A stretch of 7,350 nt of DNA from Gemmatimonadales bacterium (GCA_013816685.1 JACDDX010000082.1:1-7350), one strand, 5' to 3'; shown: positions 1 through 6,558, counted from the stretch's first letter. Numbers and translations are program-made. Notes: a model not told the origin generated them from the sequence alone.

Positions 1-1
1 G

Positions 2-379
2 CCCGGGCCGATCACCAGCGCCTGCTCCTGCGGCACCAACCGGCTCATCCGCGATGGCGCCTGCCCGCTGCTCGAGGTCGCCGACCTGCTGGCGCACTTT
101 CCGGAAGTGGCGCCGGGGCCGGTGGCGGACCCGCGCATGGAGCCGGCCCTGCCGAGGCGGCCTGCGAAGCCCGCGGTCGCAGCGCCCGCCACTCCGCTGC
201 TCGTGCTCCCGGAGGCCGAGCGCCTGCTGCTGGCGCTGGTCGCCGCCGAGCCCCGGCATTTGGACGAGATCACCCTCGCGGCCGGCCGTCCGCCGGGCGA
301 GGTGCTGGCGCTGCTCTGCGCGCTGGAGCTCGCCGGCGTCGTCGCGCAGCGGCCCGGACGGCTCTTCCAGCGGGTGTAA
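2..379 (+). CDS. dprA: DNA processing protein DprA, C-terminal part (5' end outside window)
   Basis: The frame is open from base 2 and ends at TAA 377-379, giving 125 residues of a truncated-by-window gene. The visible N-terminal part reads PGPITSACSCGTNRLIRDGA, the end of the Rossmann-like DprA/Smf fold, where family members carry a PG-x-SxGxNxLIxxGA signature; here the serine/glycine pair is SCGTN. It is followed by an Ala/Pro-rich linker (about residues 40-62) and a C-terminal winged-helix domain (about residues 65-125, from LPEAERLLLAL to LFQRV). DprA binds single-stranded DNA and loads RecA during natural transformation; the winged helix is a common C-terminal addition. The next gene, hemW, starts 37 bases downstream, so co-transcription is possible. 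The frame is distinct from the spurious hemW extension that overlaps it. Identity is well supported by the Rossmann end motif plus winged helix, although the N-terminal domain cannot be seen. Confidence 0.9.
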   Translation, partial: PGPITSACSCGTNRLIRDGACPLLEVADLLAHFPEVAPGPVADPRMEPALPRRPAKPAVAAPATPLLVLPEAERLLLALVAAEPRHLDEITLAAGRPPGEVLALLCALELAGVVAQRPGRLFQRV

Positions 380-395
380 GCAGCAGGAGCACCGT

Positions 396-402
396 GGGAG
401 GA
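396..402 (+). promoter_or_regulatory. Candidate ribosome binding site of hemW
   Basis: GGGAGGA at 396-402 is the only Shine-Dalgarno-like sequence ahead of the proposed GTG start at 417. The spacer is 14 bases, longer than the usual 5-9. No ATG, GTG or TTG in the hemW frame lies closer to it, so either the long spacing is tolerated or the start is non-canonical. Confidence 0.45.
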
Positions 403-416
403 CGATATTTCCCGGC

Positions 417-1514
417 GTGCACCTCTACGTTCACGTCCCGTTCTGCGCCCGCCGCTGCAGCTACTGCGACTTCGCGATCGCCGTGCGGCCGGTCGTGCCG
501 TCGGCGCGGTACACCGCGCTCGTGCTCGAGGAATGGCGGACCTGGCTCTCGCACCCGGCTTGGGAATCGTCCTTGTCGGTCGAGACGATCTACTTCGGCG
601 GGGGGACCCCGTCGCGTCTCGACCCCACGGCCGTCGCGCGGATCGTCGAGCAGGTCGCCCGGGATCGCGCCATCGCTGGCGACGCGGAGATCACCCTGGA
701 GGCCAACCCGGACGACGTCACGGCGGCCAGTGCCGCCGCCTGGCGTGCCGCCGGGGTCAACCGGATCTCGCTCGGGGTCCAATCGTTCGACGATTCGGTG
801 CTGGCATGGATGCACCGGGCCCATGGCGCTGTCCAGGCAGGCCAGGCGGTCGAGATCCTGCGGGGTGCGGGTTTCGAGAATCTCTCGCTCGATCTGATCT
901 TCGGGCTGCCCGCGGCACTCCGGCGCGACTGGGACGCCGACATGGCCCGCGTGCTCGCGCACGCGCCCGAGCACCTCTCGCTCTACGGGCTCACCATCGA
1001 GCCGGGCACGCCCCTGGCCCGCTGGGCCGCGCGTGGCGAGGTCCGGCCGGTGGACGAATCGAGGTACGCGGCGGAGTTCCTGGACGCGCATGCCGCACTC
1101 GAGGCGGCCGGCTATGCGCACTACGAGGTCTCGAACGCCGCGCTGCCAGGCCGCTGTGCCCGTCACAACTCCGCATACTGGCACCGCGCGCCGTTCATCG
1201 GTATCGGTCCCGGGGCGCACAGCGGGTTCGGCCGCGAGCGCCGCTGGAACCTGCGCGAGTGGGCCGCGTACGCGCGGGCGATCGAGGCCGGCGAGCCGCC
1301 GGTGGCGGGCAGCGAGCGACTCGACGACGCCGCGGTCCGGCTGGAGGGGGCGTACCTCGGTCTTCGCACCAGCGAGGGTCTGCCGGCCGCCGCCATTCCC
1401 CGGGCGCTGCGCTCGCGCTGGCTGGCGGATGGCTGGGCGACGGAGTCGGGCACCCGTCTCCGCCTCACCCCCGAAGGCTGGCTCCGGCTCGACTCGCTCG
1501 TCCCGGCCCTCTAG
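417..1514 (+). CDS. hemW: HemW, radical SAM haem chaperone (HemN-like protein)
   Basis: A 365-residue protein of usual HemW length (about 370-380). The radical SAM cluster motif is at residues 10-19 (CARRCSYCDF): three cysteines C10, C14 and C17 ligate the [4Fe-4S] cluster, and the position that is a fourth cysteine in true coproporphyrinogen dehydrogenase HemN is F19, as expected for HemW. Further family motifs are GGGTP (61-65, SAM binding), LGVQSFDD (119-126), SLDLIFGLP (157-165), SLYGLTIEPGTPL (188-200), and HYEVSN with NSAYW (235-255) leading to IGIGPGAHS; residues after about 290 form the HemW C-terminal domain. HemW is a cytoplasmic or membrane-associated protein that binds haem and is implicated in its delivery to respiratory enzymes; coproporphyrinogen oxidase activity is not expected. 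GTG 417 is chosen because homologues begin right at LYVHVPFC; the open frame reaches back to 54, but that part lies over dprA and looks nothing like HemW. hrcA begins 9 bases after the stop. Confidence 0.92.
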   Translation: MHLYVHVPFCARRCSYCDFAIAVRPVVPSARYTALVLEEWRTWLSHPAWESSLSVETIYFGGGTPSRLDPTAVARIVEQVARDRAIAGDAEITLEANPDDVTAASAAAWRAAGVNRISLGVQSFDDSVLAWMHRAHGAVQAGQAVEILRGAGFENLSLDLIFGLPAALRRDWDADMARVLAHAPEHLSLYGLTIEPGTPLARWAARGEVRPVDESRYAAEFLDAHAALEAAGYAHYEVSNAALPGRCARHNSAYWHRAPFIGIGPGAHSGFGRERRWNLREWAAYARAIEAGEPPVAGSERLDDAAVRLEGAYLGLRTSEGLPAAAIPRALRSRWLADGWATESGTRLRLTPEGWLRLDSLVPAL

Positions 1515-1523
1515 ATTTCCGGG

Positions 1524-2567
1524 ATGCCGACCCCCGATCAGCTGACCGAGCGGGAGCTGCGGGTCCTCGAGGCGGTGGTGCAAACGTACATCGAGACCGC
1601 GGAACCCGCCGGCAGCCAGACGATCGCGCGACGGTTCGGGCTCGGCGTGTCCCCGGCCACCATCCGCAACACGATGAGCGACCTGGAGGACAAGGGGTAC
1701 CTGTTCCATCCCCACACCTCCGCCGGCCGGATCCCGACCGACCGCGCGTATCGCGTGTACGTGGACGCCATCATGCGCCTGTCGCCGCCGAGCGACGAGG
1801 CCCGGACGGCGCTGCGCGCGCACCTGGCCGGTACCCGGAACGTCGTCGCCGAAGTGCTCCGGCGTGCCGCGCAGGTCCTGGGGGTGCTGACCCAGGAGCT
1901 CGGCGTGGCAGTCGCACCTGCGCTCGACGCGCTGGTGCTGGAGCGGCTGGATCTCGTGCAGGTGACGTCGGAACGGCTGCTGCTGGTGCTCAATCTTCGA
2001 AGCGGTGTCGTCCGGACCATCTTCGTCGAGGTGCCGGCCGCGCTCCCGCCCGAGGCAGTGCCGGGCGTCATGCGGATTCTGAATCAGCGCCTGGCCGGAC
2101 TGCCGCTGCGCGACATCAAGGCATCGCTGCCGGAGCGGCTCCGCGACGTGGACGCGGGGAGCGGGGAAGGGGGTCGGGAGCTGCTCAACATCTTCATCGC
2201 CGAGCGCGAGGAGCTCTTCGAGATTGCGCACGAGCCGCAGCCGGTGGTGCTCGGCAGCGCCGAGATGCTCGCCGATCAGCCCGAGTTCAGCTCCCAGACC
2301 CGGATGCGCGAGCTGATCCGGTTGACCGAGCGGCGTGACCTGCTGCAGCAGGCGCTGGCGGAGCGGCGCCACGGCGGAGTGTCGGTGACGATCGGGGCGG
2401 AAAATCCCGACGCCCGCCTCACCGACTTCACCCTCGTCACCAGCTCCTACGAGGTGGGCGACCTCAGGGGCGTGATCGGCGTCATGGGCCCGACCCGGAT
2501 GCCGTACGACAAAATCATCGGGCTGGTGGAGCACACCAGCCGTCTCGTGGAAGGATTGCTGGAGTGA
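1524..2567 (+). CDS. hrcA: Heat-inducible transcription repressor HrcA
   Basis: A 347-residue protein matching full-length HrcA. Residues 1-75 form the winged-helix DNA-binding domain, with the recognition region SPATIRNTMSDLEDKGYL (43-60) and the family signature HTSAGRIPTDRAYRVYVD (64-81). The middle and C-terminal parts form the GAF-like and dimerisation domains, ending in the conserved GVIGVMGPTRMPYDKII stretch (about 316-332). HrcA represses groE and dnaK-type heat-shock genes at CIRCE inverted repeats (TTAGCACTC-N9-GAGTGCTAA), and its activity depends on GroEL. No CIRCE-like repeat was seen in this window, so self-regulation from an adjacent operator is not supported here. The ATG at 1524 is only 9 bases after the hemW stop with no clear Shine-Dalgarno sequence, which suggests translational coupling. 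The stop overlaps the dnaJ start. The usual grpE and dnaK genes do not follow. Confidence 0.96.
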   Translation: MPTPDQLTERELRVLEAVVQTYIETAEPAGSQTIARRFGLGVSPATIRNTMSDLEDKGYLFHPHTSAGRIPTDRAYRVYVDAIMRLSPPSDEARTALRAHLAGTRNVVAEVLRRAAQVLGVLTQELGVAVAPALDALVLERLDLVQVTSERLLLVLNLRSGVVRTIFVEVPAALPPEAVPGVMRILNQRLAGLPLRDIKASLPERLRDVDAGSGEGGRELLNIFIAEREELFEIAHEPQPVVLGSAEMLADQPEFSSQTRMRELIRLTERRDLLQQALAERRHGGVSVTIGAENPDARLTDFTLVTSSYEVGDLRGVIGVMGPTRMPYDKIIGLVEHTSRLVEGLLE

Positions 2568-3697
2568 GCGATTTCTACACCCTGCTCGGCGTCGAGCGGG
2601 ATGCCGCCGACCCCGACATCAAGAAGGCATACCGGAAGCTCGCGATGGAGTACCATCCCGACCGGAACCCGGCGGCCGGGGCCGAGGCGCGCTTCAAGGA
2701 GATTACCGAGGCGTACGAAGTGCTTCGCGATCCCCAAAAGCGGGCGGCGTACGACCGGTACGGAAAGGCTGGCCTCAGCGGTGCGGCCGGGGGCGGCTTC
2801 GGGTTCCATCATGTGGACCTGAGCGAAGCGCTCAACATCTTTATGCGCGACTTCGGCGGCGTGGGCGGGTTGGACTCGCTCTTCGGCGGGGGGCGGCAGC
2901 GTGAGGACGGCCGCCGAGGGCAGGACGTGCGGGTGAACGTCCGACTCAGCCTCGCCGACGTCGCGCTGGGCGTCAAGAAGAACATCAAACTCAAGACGCT
3001 GGAGCGTTGCGCCAACTGCCAGGGAAGCGGGGCCAAGCCGGGCACCAAGCCGACGAGTTGCGGCACCTGCGGTGGAAGCGGTGAGGTCCGTCGGGCCGCG
3101 CGCAGCATGTTCGGGCAGTTCGTGTCGGTGGCGGCGTGCCCGACCTGCGGCGGCGAGGGGACGATCATCGCGGAGCCGTGCGAGGTATGCCGGGGCGAGG
3201 GGCGGGTCCGCGGCGAACGGATGGTGGCGGTCGAGATCCCCGCCGGTGTCTCCACCAACAACTATCTCACCCTCCGCGGGCAGGGCGCGGCGGGTCCGCG
3301 GAACGGGCCCGCCGGCGATCTGCTCGTCATGCTCGACATCAAGGACGACGACCGGTTCGAGCGCCAGGGCGACGACCTGGTTCACGACCTCAGCGTCTCC
3401 TTCTCGCAGGCAGCGCTGGGTGGCGAGTTCCCGGTCCCCACGCCCTATGGGGACGAGCGGATCCGGCTTCAACCCGGCACCCAGACCGAGACCGTCATCC
3501 GGCTCAAGGGCAAGGGGCTGCCGGTGCTGGGGCAGTCCACCAAGGGCGATCTGCTCGTTCATGTACACGTCTGGACGCCGGAGCGCCTGACCGACGAGCA
3601 GGAGCGGCTGTTCCGGGAGTTGGCCAAACTCGAGGGCGAGGCGCCGACACGGTCGCCCGGGTTCTGGTCGAAGCTCAAGGAAGCGCTGGGCGCGTGA
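2564..3697 (+). CDS. dnaJ: Chaperone protein DnaJ (type I, Hsp40)
   Basis: A 377-residue canonical type I J-protein. The J-domain (about residues 3-68) holds the HPD tripeptide at 31-33, which stimulates DnaK ATPase. A short Gly/Phe-rich stretch follows (about 70-112). The zinc-binding domain has four CxxCxGxG repeats with cysteine pairs C149/C152, C166/C169, C192/C195 and C206/C209, all intact, so two zinc ions are expected. Substrate-binding beta domains fill the C-terminus (from about 215). DnaJ delivers unfolded clients to DnaK in the cytoplasm. The start is GTG 2564, giving MSDFYTLLGV; it overlaps the hrcA stop in a GTGA junction, and AAGGA at 2551-2555 lies 8 bases upstream as ribosome binding site. 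dnaK and grpE are not next to it and must be elsewhere if the chaperone cycle is complete. prmA starts 13 bases after the stop. Paralogues such as CbpA lack the zinc repeats, so DnaJ proper is favoured. Confidence 0.97.
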   Translation: MSDFYTLLGVERDAADPDIKKAYRKLAMEYHPDRNPAAGAEARFKEITEAYEVLRDPQKRAAYDRYGKAGLSGAAGGGFGFHHVDLSEALNIFMRDFGGVGGLDSLFGGGRQREDGRRGQDVRVNVRLSLADVALGVKKNIKLKTLERCANCQGSGAKPGTKPTSCGTCGGSGEVRRAARSMFGQFVSVAACPTCGGEGTIIAEPCEVCRGEGRVRGERMVAVEIPAGVSTNNYLTLRGQGAAGPRNGPAGDLLVMLDIKDDDRFERQGDDLVHDLSVSFSQAALGGEFPVPTPYGDERIRLQPGTQTETVIRLKGKGLPVLGQSTKGDLLVHVHVWTPERLTDEQERLFRELAKLEGEAPTRSPGFWSKLKEALGA

Positions 3698-3710
3698 GCC
3701 GGTCCAGGGC

Positions 3711-4544
3711 ATGAGCTGGTGGGCGATCGACGTCCGTACGACACCAGCCGATCGGGACACCCTCGGCGCCTGGCTCGTCACGGAGACCGGGCTTGCGGTC
3801 GAAGAACGCGCCGACGGGACGCTGGTCACCTTCGCGGCGGATGAAGCGGCAGCGGATGCGCTCGTCGCCGCGCTGGCGGTACACTGCGGAGGGCGGGCGG
3901 CTGCGGAGCGTCGGCCGCTGGAGGCGGTGGACTGGTCGGTGCGCTGGCGCGACGGCCTCGGTGCCAGGACGATCGGCCGCCTCACCGTGCTTCCGTCGTG
4001 GCTGCCGGAGGTGACACCGGACGGTGCGAGGACGGTGGTGCTGGATCCGGAAACGGCCTTCGGCAGTGGCGAGCATGGCTCGACCAGGGCCGCACTCGCC
4101 CTGCTGGAGCGCCACCTGGCGCCCGGCGACTTCGTACTGGATCTGGGCAGTGGCAGCGGGATCCTGGCCATCGCGGCCGTCAAGCTCGGCGCGCGGAGCG
4201 CGGTGGGCATCGAGACCGACGCCGGGGCGAACGAGGTCGCGGTCCGGAACGCCGAGCGCAATCGGGTGAGCCAGCGAATCTCGTTTCTCACCGGCGATGC
4301 CGCCGACTTGGCGCCACTCGCCGGGCCGGCCGATCTCCTCCTCTCCAACATTCTCCGCAGTGTCAACACCCCCCTGCTGCCGGCGATTGTGGCCGCGCTC
4401 CGACCTGGCGGACTGGCGATATTCGCCGGCATGGAGGAAGTCGAAGCCCGGTTGTTCCGTCCCGTAATCGCCGACGCGGGATTTACGACGGTTGAGGAGC
4501 TGACCGAAGCGGGCTGGTGGGCCGTGGCCGCGCGGAGCGAATGA
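3711..4544 (+). CDS. prmA: Ribosomal protein L11 methyltransferase PrmA
   Basis: A 277-residue class I SAM-dependent methyltransferase of the PrmA family. The N-terminal half (1-70) is the L11-recognition domain; DWSVRWRDGL (74-83) matches the family's DW-x3-W linker segment. The signature loop is DPETAFGSGEHGST (112-125), corresponding to the family form DPGxAFGTGxHxTT. Motif I for SAM is VLDLGSGSGILAIAA (142-156), followed by the acidic GIETD (166-170) and the catalytic-site LLLSNIL (209-215), where PrmA has NIL. PrmA trimethylates lysines and the N-terminus of ribosomal protein L11. Deviations are Ser for the second Thr-type position of the loop and NILR where many homologues have NILA, so methylation target is likely but not certain. 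ATG 3711 gives MSWWAIDVRT, a typical aromatic-rich start; Shine-Dalgarno support is weak. Its ATGA overlaps the rsmE start. The dnaJ-prmA-rsmE order is conserved in many bacteria. Confidence 0.92.
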   Translation: MSWWAIDVRTTPADRDTLGAWLVTETGLAVEERADGTLVTFAADEAAADALVAALAVHCGGRAAAERRPLEAVDWSVRWRDGLGARTIGRLTVLPSWLPEVTPDGARTVVLDPETAFGSGEHGSTRAALALLERHLAPGDFVLDLGSGSGILAIAAVKLGARSAVGIETDAGANEVAVRNAERNRVSQRISFLTGDAADLAPLAGPADLLLSNILRSVNTPLLPAIVAALRPGGLAIFAGMEEVEARLFRPVIADAGFTTVEELTEAGWWAVAARSE

Positions 4545-5251
4545 GAGTACTGGTCCCGCCGGGGTCGCTCACCCTGGGCGGAACGATCGAGCTCGACGAA
4601 GAGGAGTCGCACCACTTGGCGGTGCGGCGCGCCCACTCCGATGAACTTGTCGAGCTGCTGGACGGGGCAGGTGGAGTCGCGCGGGGCAAGGCTCGGCTGC
4701 GGGGGCGGGTTTGGATCGTCGAGGTCGACGCCGTCGAACTCCGGCCTCCGCTGGCCCCGCTCACGATCGCCGTGGGCGCAGGTGATCGGGACCACTTCGG
4801 GTGGCTCGTCGAGAAGGCCGCCGAGCTCGGGGTCACGACCGTGGTGCCGCTCGAAACCGAGCGCACGCAGGCGGTGGCCACCCGGCTCCGCGACCGACAC
4901 GTGCCCAAGCTGCGCTGGGCAGCGCTGCAGGCGATCAAGCAGTCGGGCTCGGCCTGGGCGCCGGCTATCGAGGCGCCCGGGACGCTGGAACGGTTTCTCG
5001 CCCGCGCCGCAGGCGGTGCGCGGCTGCTCGCTGATGTGGGCGGCGACGACCCGCCCGTGCGGCTCGACGAAGGACCCGCCGTCGTCTTGATCGGCCCGGA
5101 AGGCGGTTTCACGAACGATGAGCGATCGCTGATCGATTCGGCGGGCTACGCCGCCATCGCACTCGGTCGCTTCACCCTCAGGTTCGAGACCGCGGCGGTC
5201 GCGGCGGCAGCGGCCGTCGCCATCGCCCGAGGACGGAGCGCCCATGGCTGA
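4541..5251 (+). CDS. rsmE: 16S rRNA (uracil-1498-N3)-methyltransferase RsmE
   Basis: A 236-residue SPOUT-superfamily methyltransferase. The N-terminal PUA-like RNA-binding domain spans about 1-68, with EESHHLAVRR (21-30) matching the family's HHL-x-VLR element. The SPOUT domain contains KAAELGVTTVVPLETERTQ (92-110), QAIKQSG (130-136, usually EAxEQSGR), the SAM-binding knot LIGPEGGFTNDE (183-194), and ALGRFTLRFETAAVAA (207-222, usually LGxRILRxETA). RsmE methylates N3 of U1498 in helix 44 of 16S rRNA in the assembled 30S subunit. The start is ATG 4541, which overlaps the prmA stop as ATGA and fits homologues starting MRVLVPP; an in-frame ATG at 4517 would add eight residues inside prmA and is less likely. 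GGAG at 4534-4537 is a close ribosome binding site. The last 8 bases overlap the HIT gene. The substitution of isoleucine by phenylalanine-threonine in the RILR element is a mild divergence. Confidence 0.93.
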   Translation: MRVLVPPGSLTLGGTIELDEEESHHLAVRRAHSDELVELLDGAGGVARGKARLRGRVWIVEVDAVELRPPLAPLTIAVGAGDRDHFGWLVEKAAELGVTTVVPLETERTQAVATRLRDRHVPKLRWAALQAIKQSGSAWAPAIEAPGTLERFLARAAGGARLLADVGGDDPPVRLDEGPAVVLIGPEGGFTNDERSLIDSAGYAAIALGRFTLRFETAAVAAAAAVAIARGRSAHG

Positions 5252-5591
5252 CTGCATCTTCTGCAAAATCGCTTCGCGCGAGATCCAGGCGAACGAGGTG
5301 GCGCGCACCGACGACGCAGTCGCCTTCCGCGACACCGATCCGAAAGCGCCCACGCACATCCTGATTATCCCGACCCGCCACGTCGCCGCGGTGCGCGATC
5401 CGTCAGGTGAAGCGGGCGAGCAGCTCCTCGGCCACCTCCTCGCCTTTGCGGCGACGACAGCGACCGCGCTGGGCCTCGACGAAGGCGGCTACCGAATCGT
5501 CACCAACACCGGCAACGATGCGGGACAGAGTGTGCCGCATCTCCATTTCCATCTCCTTGGCGGCCGCAGACTCGGTTGGCCGCCGGGGTGA
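5244..5591 (+). CDS. Histidine triad (HIT/HINT) family nucleotide hydrolase
   Basis: A 115-residue complete HIT protein of the HINT branch. It opens with DCIFCKIASREI, where C4 and C7 form the CxxC often seen as part of a zinc site in this branch. PTRHV (43-47) supplies a conserved histidine, and GQSVPHLHFHLLGGR (94-108) contains the catalytic triad motif H-x-H-x-H-x-x at H99, H101 and H103. The protein ends GWPPG, the classical HINT C-terminus. HINT enzymes hydrolyse purine nucleoside phosphoramidates and aminoacyl-adenylates in the cytoplasm; the physiological substrate in most bacteria is unsettled. ATG 5244 overlaps rsmE by 8 bases and is preceded by GGAG at 5235-5238. It is the last gene of the tightly packed run: 152 non-coding bases follow. 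HIT genes are also found between rsmE/mtaB and rpsU in Clostridia, so the placement looks ancestral. Confidence 0.95.
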   Translation: MADCIFCKIASREIQANEVARTDDAVAFRDTDPKAPTHILIIPTRHVAAVRDPSGEAGEQLLGHLLAFAATTATALGLDEGGYRIVTNTGNDAGQSVPHLHFHLLGGRRLGWPPG

Positions 5592-5743
5592 CCATAGCGT
5601 TCGCTGCCGACCGGCATGCTGAATTGTGCGTCGGATCACGGTTCCTCCGGGCGCGCGTCGTAGCTTGTAAGCCTGCTCTTGGTCGGCCGAAACGCCGGCC
5701 GCTGTGATGGTTCCGGGAAGCTTCACTTGCGCTGGGAGGTACC
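5592..5743 (+). other. Intergenic spacer between HIT and LysM genes
   Basis: This 152-base stretch is the longest gap in the window and has no convincing small gene. It contains a short GC-rich hairpin: CGGCC 5684-5688 pairs with GGCCG 5697-5701 around an 8-base loop, with no T-run after it. A very weak sigma-70-like pair, TTGGTC 5679-5684 and TGTGAT 5703-5708 with an 18-base spacer, overlaps the hairpin. Either a promoter for the LysM gene or a 3' end of the upstream operon would be expected here, but neither is firm. Confidence 0.4.
5734..5740 (+). promoter_or_regulatory. Strong ribosome binding site of the LysM gene
   Basis: GGGAGGT at 5734-5740 is the best Shine-Dalgarno match in the window; the GGAGG core ends 4 bases before ATG 5744. 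It fixes the start and suggests efficient independent translation, unlike the coupled genes upstream. Confidence 0.75.
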
Positions 5744-6043
5744 ATGGGCGTTCTCGATAAGATCTTCGGCGGCAGCGATGACGACAAGAAGAAGGCCGAC
5801 TTTTCGGATGTCAGGAGCGGCAGCTCGTCGACGGCGCCGACCCCGGCCGCGTCGGCTCCGTCGACACCGGCCACCGCATCCAGGACCTACACCGTCGTCA
5901 AGGGCGACAGCCTCTCGAAGATCGCCAAGCGCGAGTACGGTGACGCGGCGAGATGGCATGCGATCTACGACGCCAATCGCGACAAGATCTCCAATCCCGA
6001 CCTCATTCACCCCGGTCAGGTCCTCACCATTCCAGGCGCCTGA
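5744..6043 (+). CDS. Small LysM domain-containing protein
   Basis: A 99-residue protein. Residues 1-22 are charged (MGVLDKIFGG, then an Asp/Lys-rich SDDDKKKADF), residues 24-46 form a Ser/Thr/Ala/Pro-rich flexible linker, and residues 48-97 are one LysM domain (YTVVKGDSLSKIAKREYGD ... YDANRDKISNPDLIHPGQVLTIP). The LysM resembles that of E. coli YgaU/Kbp, a cytoplasmic potassium-binding protein made of BON plus LysM and starting MGLFNF; here the BON domain is absent and the linker takes its place. There is no signal peptide or membrane segment, so secretion is not evident even though many LysM domains bind peptidoglycan. The start is set by a strong ribosome binding site. A lipoprotein gene starts 12 bases downstream, and the two are probably co-transcribed. 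Function is unknown; a Kbp-like cytoplasmic role or binding to cell wall material are both possible. The domain call is secure. Confidence 0.9.
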   Translation: MGVLDKIFGGSDDDKKKADFSDVRSGSSSTAPTPAASAPSTPATASRTYTVVKGDSLSKIAKREYGDAARWHAIYDANRDKISNPDLIHPGQVLTIPGA

Positions 6044-6055
6044 GCCGAGGCCTCC

Positions 6056-6520
6056 ATGTCACAGACATTTTTTCGCGGAGTGATTCGGGGCGGAAGCCTC
6101 GCGGCGCTGATCGTTGCCGCCGCCTGTGGGAGGAAGGCCGACGCGCCATCGGATAGGGGGACGACCGGCACCGCATCAGCGCCGGCGCAGCCCGCCCTCG
6201 AGGTGAGCGGTGTCAAGCTTGGTCGGGCGATCGGTGCGGATCGGCGGATCACCGACGAAACCGACGACTTCAAGCCCAAGGATGTCATCTACGCGGTCGT
6301 CGAGACCAAGGGTTCGGCTTCCAATGGGACGCTCGCCGCTCGCTGGACCTACCAGGACGGCCAGGTAGTCGATTCGAGCAGCCGCGCCATCGCGGCGACT
6401 GGTAACGAGATGACAGAGTTCCACATCACCAAGCCGAGTGGCTGGCCCAAGGGCAAATACAAGGTGGAGATCTCTCTCAACGGACAGCCGGCTGATTCGA
6501 AGGAGTTCGAGGTCAAGTAA
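6056..6520 (+). CDS. Predicted lipoprotein of unknown function
   Basis: A 154-residue protein not recognised as a named family. The N-terminus is a lipoprotein signal peptide: Arg at 7 and 11, a hydrophobic core SLAALIVAA (14-22) and lipobox AAAC with C24 as the lipidated residue; the -3 Ala is permitted though Leu is more common. A low-complexity Ser/Thr/Ala/Pro stretch (about 30-47) follows. The rest (about 48-154) looks like an all-beta, immunoglobulin-like domain, with FKPKDVIYAVVET near 72-84, ARWTYQDGQVV about 94-104 and a final GKYKVEISLNGQPADSKEFEV that recalls beta-sandwich modules of extracytoplasmic proteins ending in a GKYxVEIxLNG strand pair. It is expected on the membrane facing the periplasm. 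GAGG at 6047-6050 with a 5-base spacer supports ATG 6056. It lies 12 bases after the LysM gene and a perfect hairpin follows its stop, so the pair forms a two-gene unit. A role partnered with the LysM protein is only an inference from this arrangement. Confidence 0.85.
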   Translation: MSQTFFRGVIRGGSLAALIVAAACGRKADAPSDRGTTGTASAPAQPALEVSGVKLGRAIGADRRITDETDDFKPKDVIYAVVETKGSASNGTLAARWTYQDGQVVDSSSRAIAATGNEMTEFHITKPSGWPKGKYKVEISLNGQPADSKEFEVK

Positions 6521-6528
6521 AGATCTGT

Positions 6529-6558
6529 GGCCGGGCAACAGGGTCCGCTTGCCCGGCC
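6529..6558 (+). terminator. Perfect 10-bp GC-rich hairpin, candidate terminator
   Basis: GGCCGGGCAA at 6529-6538 pairs perfectly with TTGCCCGGCC at 6549-6558, with a 10-base loop. It starts 8 bases after the lipoprotein stop, the usual place for a terminator. No T-run follows (next bases are CCGCTCTCC), so it is not a textbook intrinsic terminator; it may act as a weak terminator or an mRNA 3' stabiliser. Confidence 0.65.

Noticed and set aside
54..416. Upstream extension of the hemW frame
   Set aside because: It overlaps the dprA C-terminus in another frame, is Arg/Ser/Trp-rich and lacks homology to HemW, whose proteins begin at LYVHVPFC.
533..2338. 601-codon + strand open frame across hemW and hrcA
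   Set aside because: It is the third reading frame of two real genes, with Arg/Gly/Ala-rich composition and no motif.
270..2534. 754-codon open frame on the - strand opposite hemW and hrcA
   Set aside because: The translation is low in hydrophobic structure, rich in Arg, Gly, Pro and His and matches no family, while the + strand carries two complete conserved genes. It is an antisense shadow caused by G/C-biased third positions.
4517..4540. Eight-residue N-terminal extension of RsmE
   Set aside because: The ATG 4541 gives the family start MRVLVPP and an ATGA junction with prmA; the extension would lie wholly inside prmA.
2447..5359. 970-codon open frame on the - strand opposite dnaJ, prmA and rsmE
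   Set aside because: Same reasoning: it spans three conserved + strand genes, has biased Arg/Ser/Ala/Pro composition and no domain motif. Length alone is not evidence at this GC content.
5679..5708. TTGGTC/TGTGAT as a firm promoter for the LysM gene
   Set aside because: The matches are weak, the spacer is 18 bases and a hairpin overlaps; it is noted in the spacer entry but not listed as a promoter.
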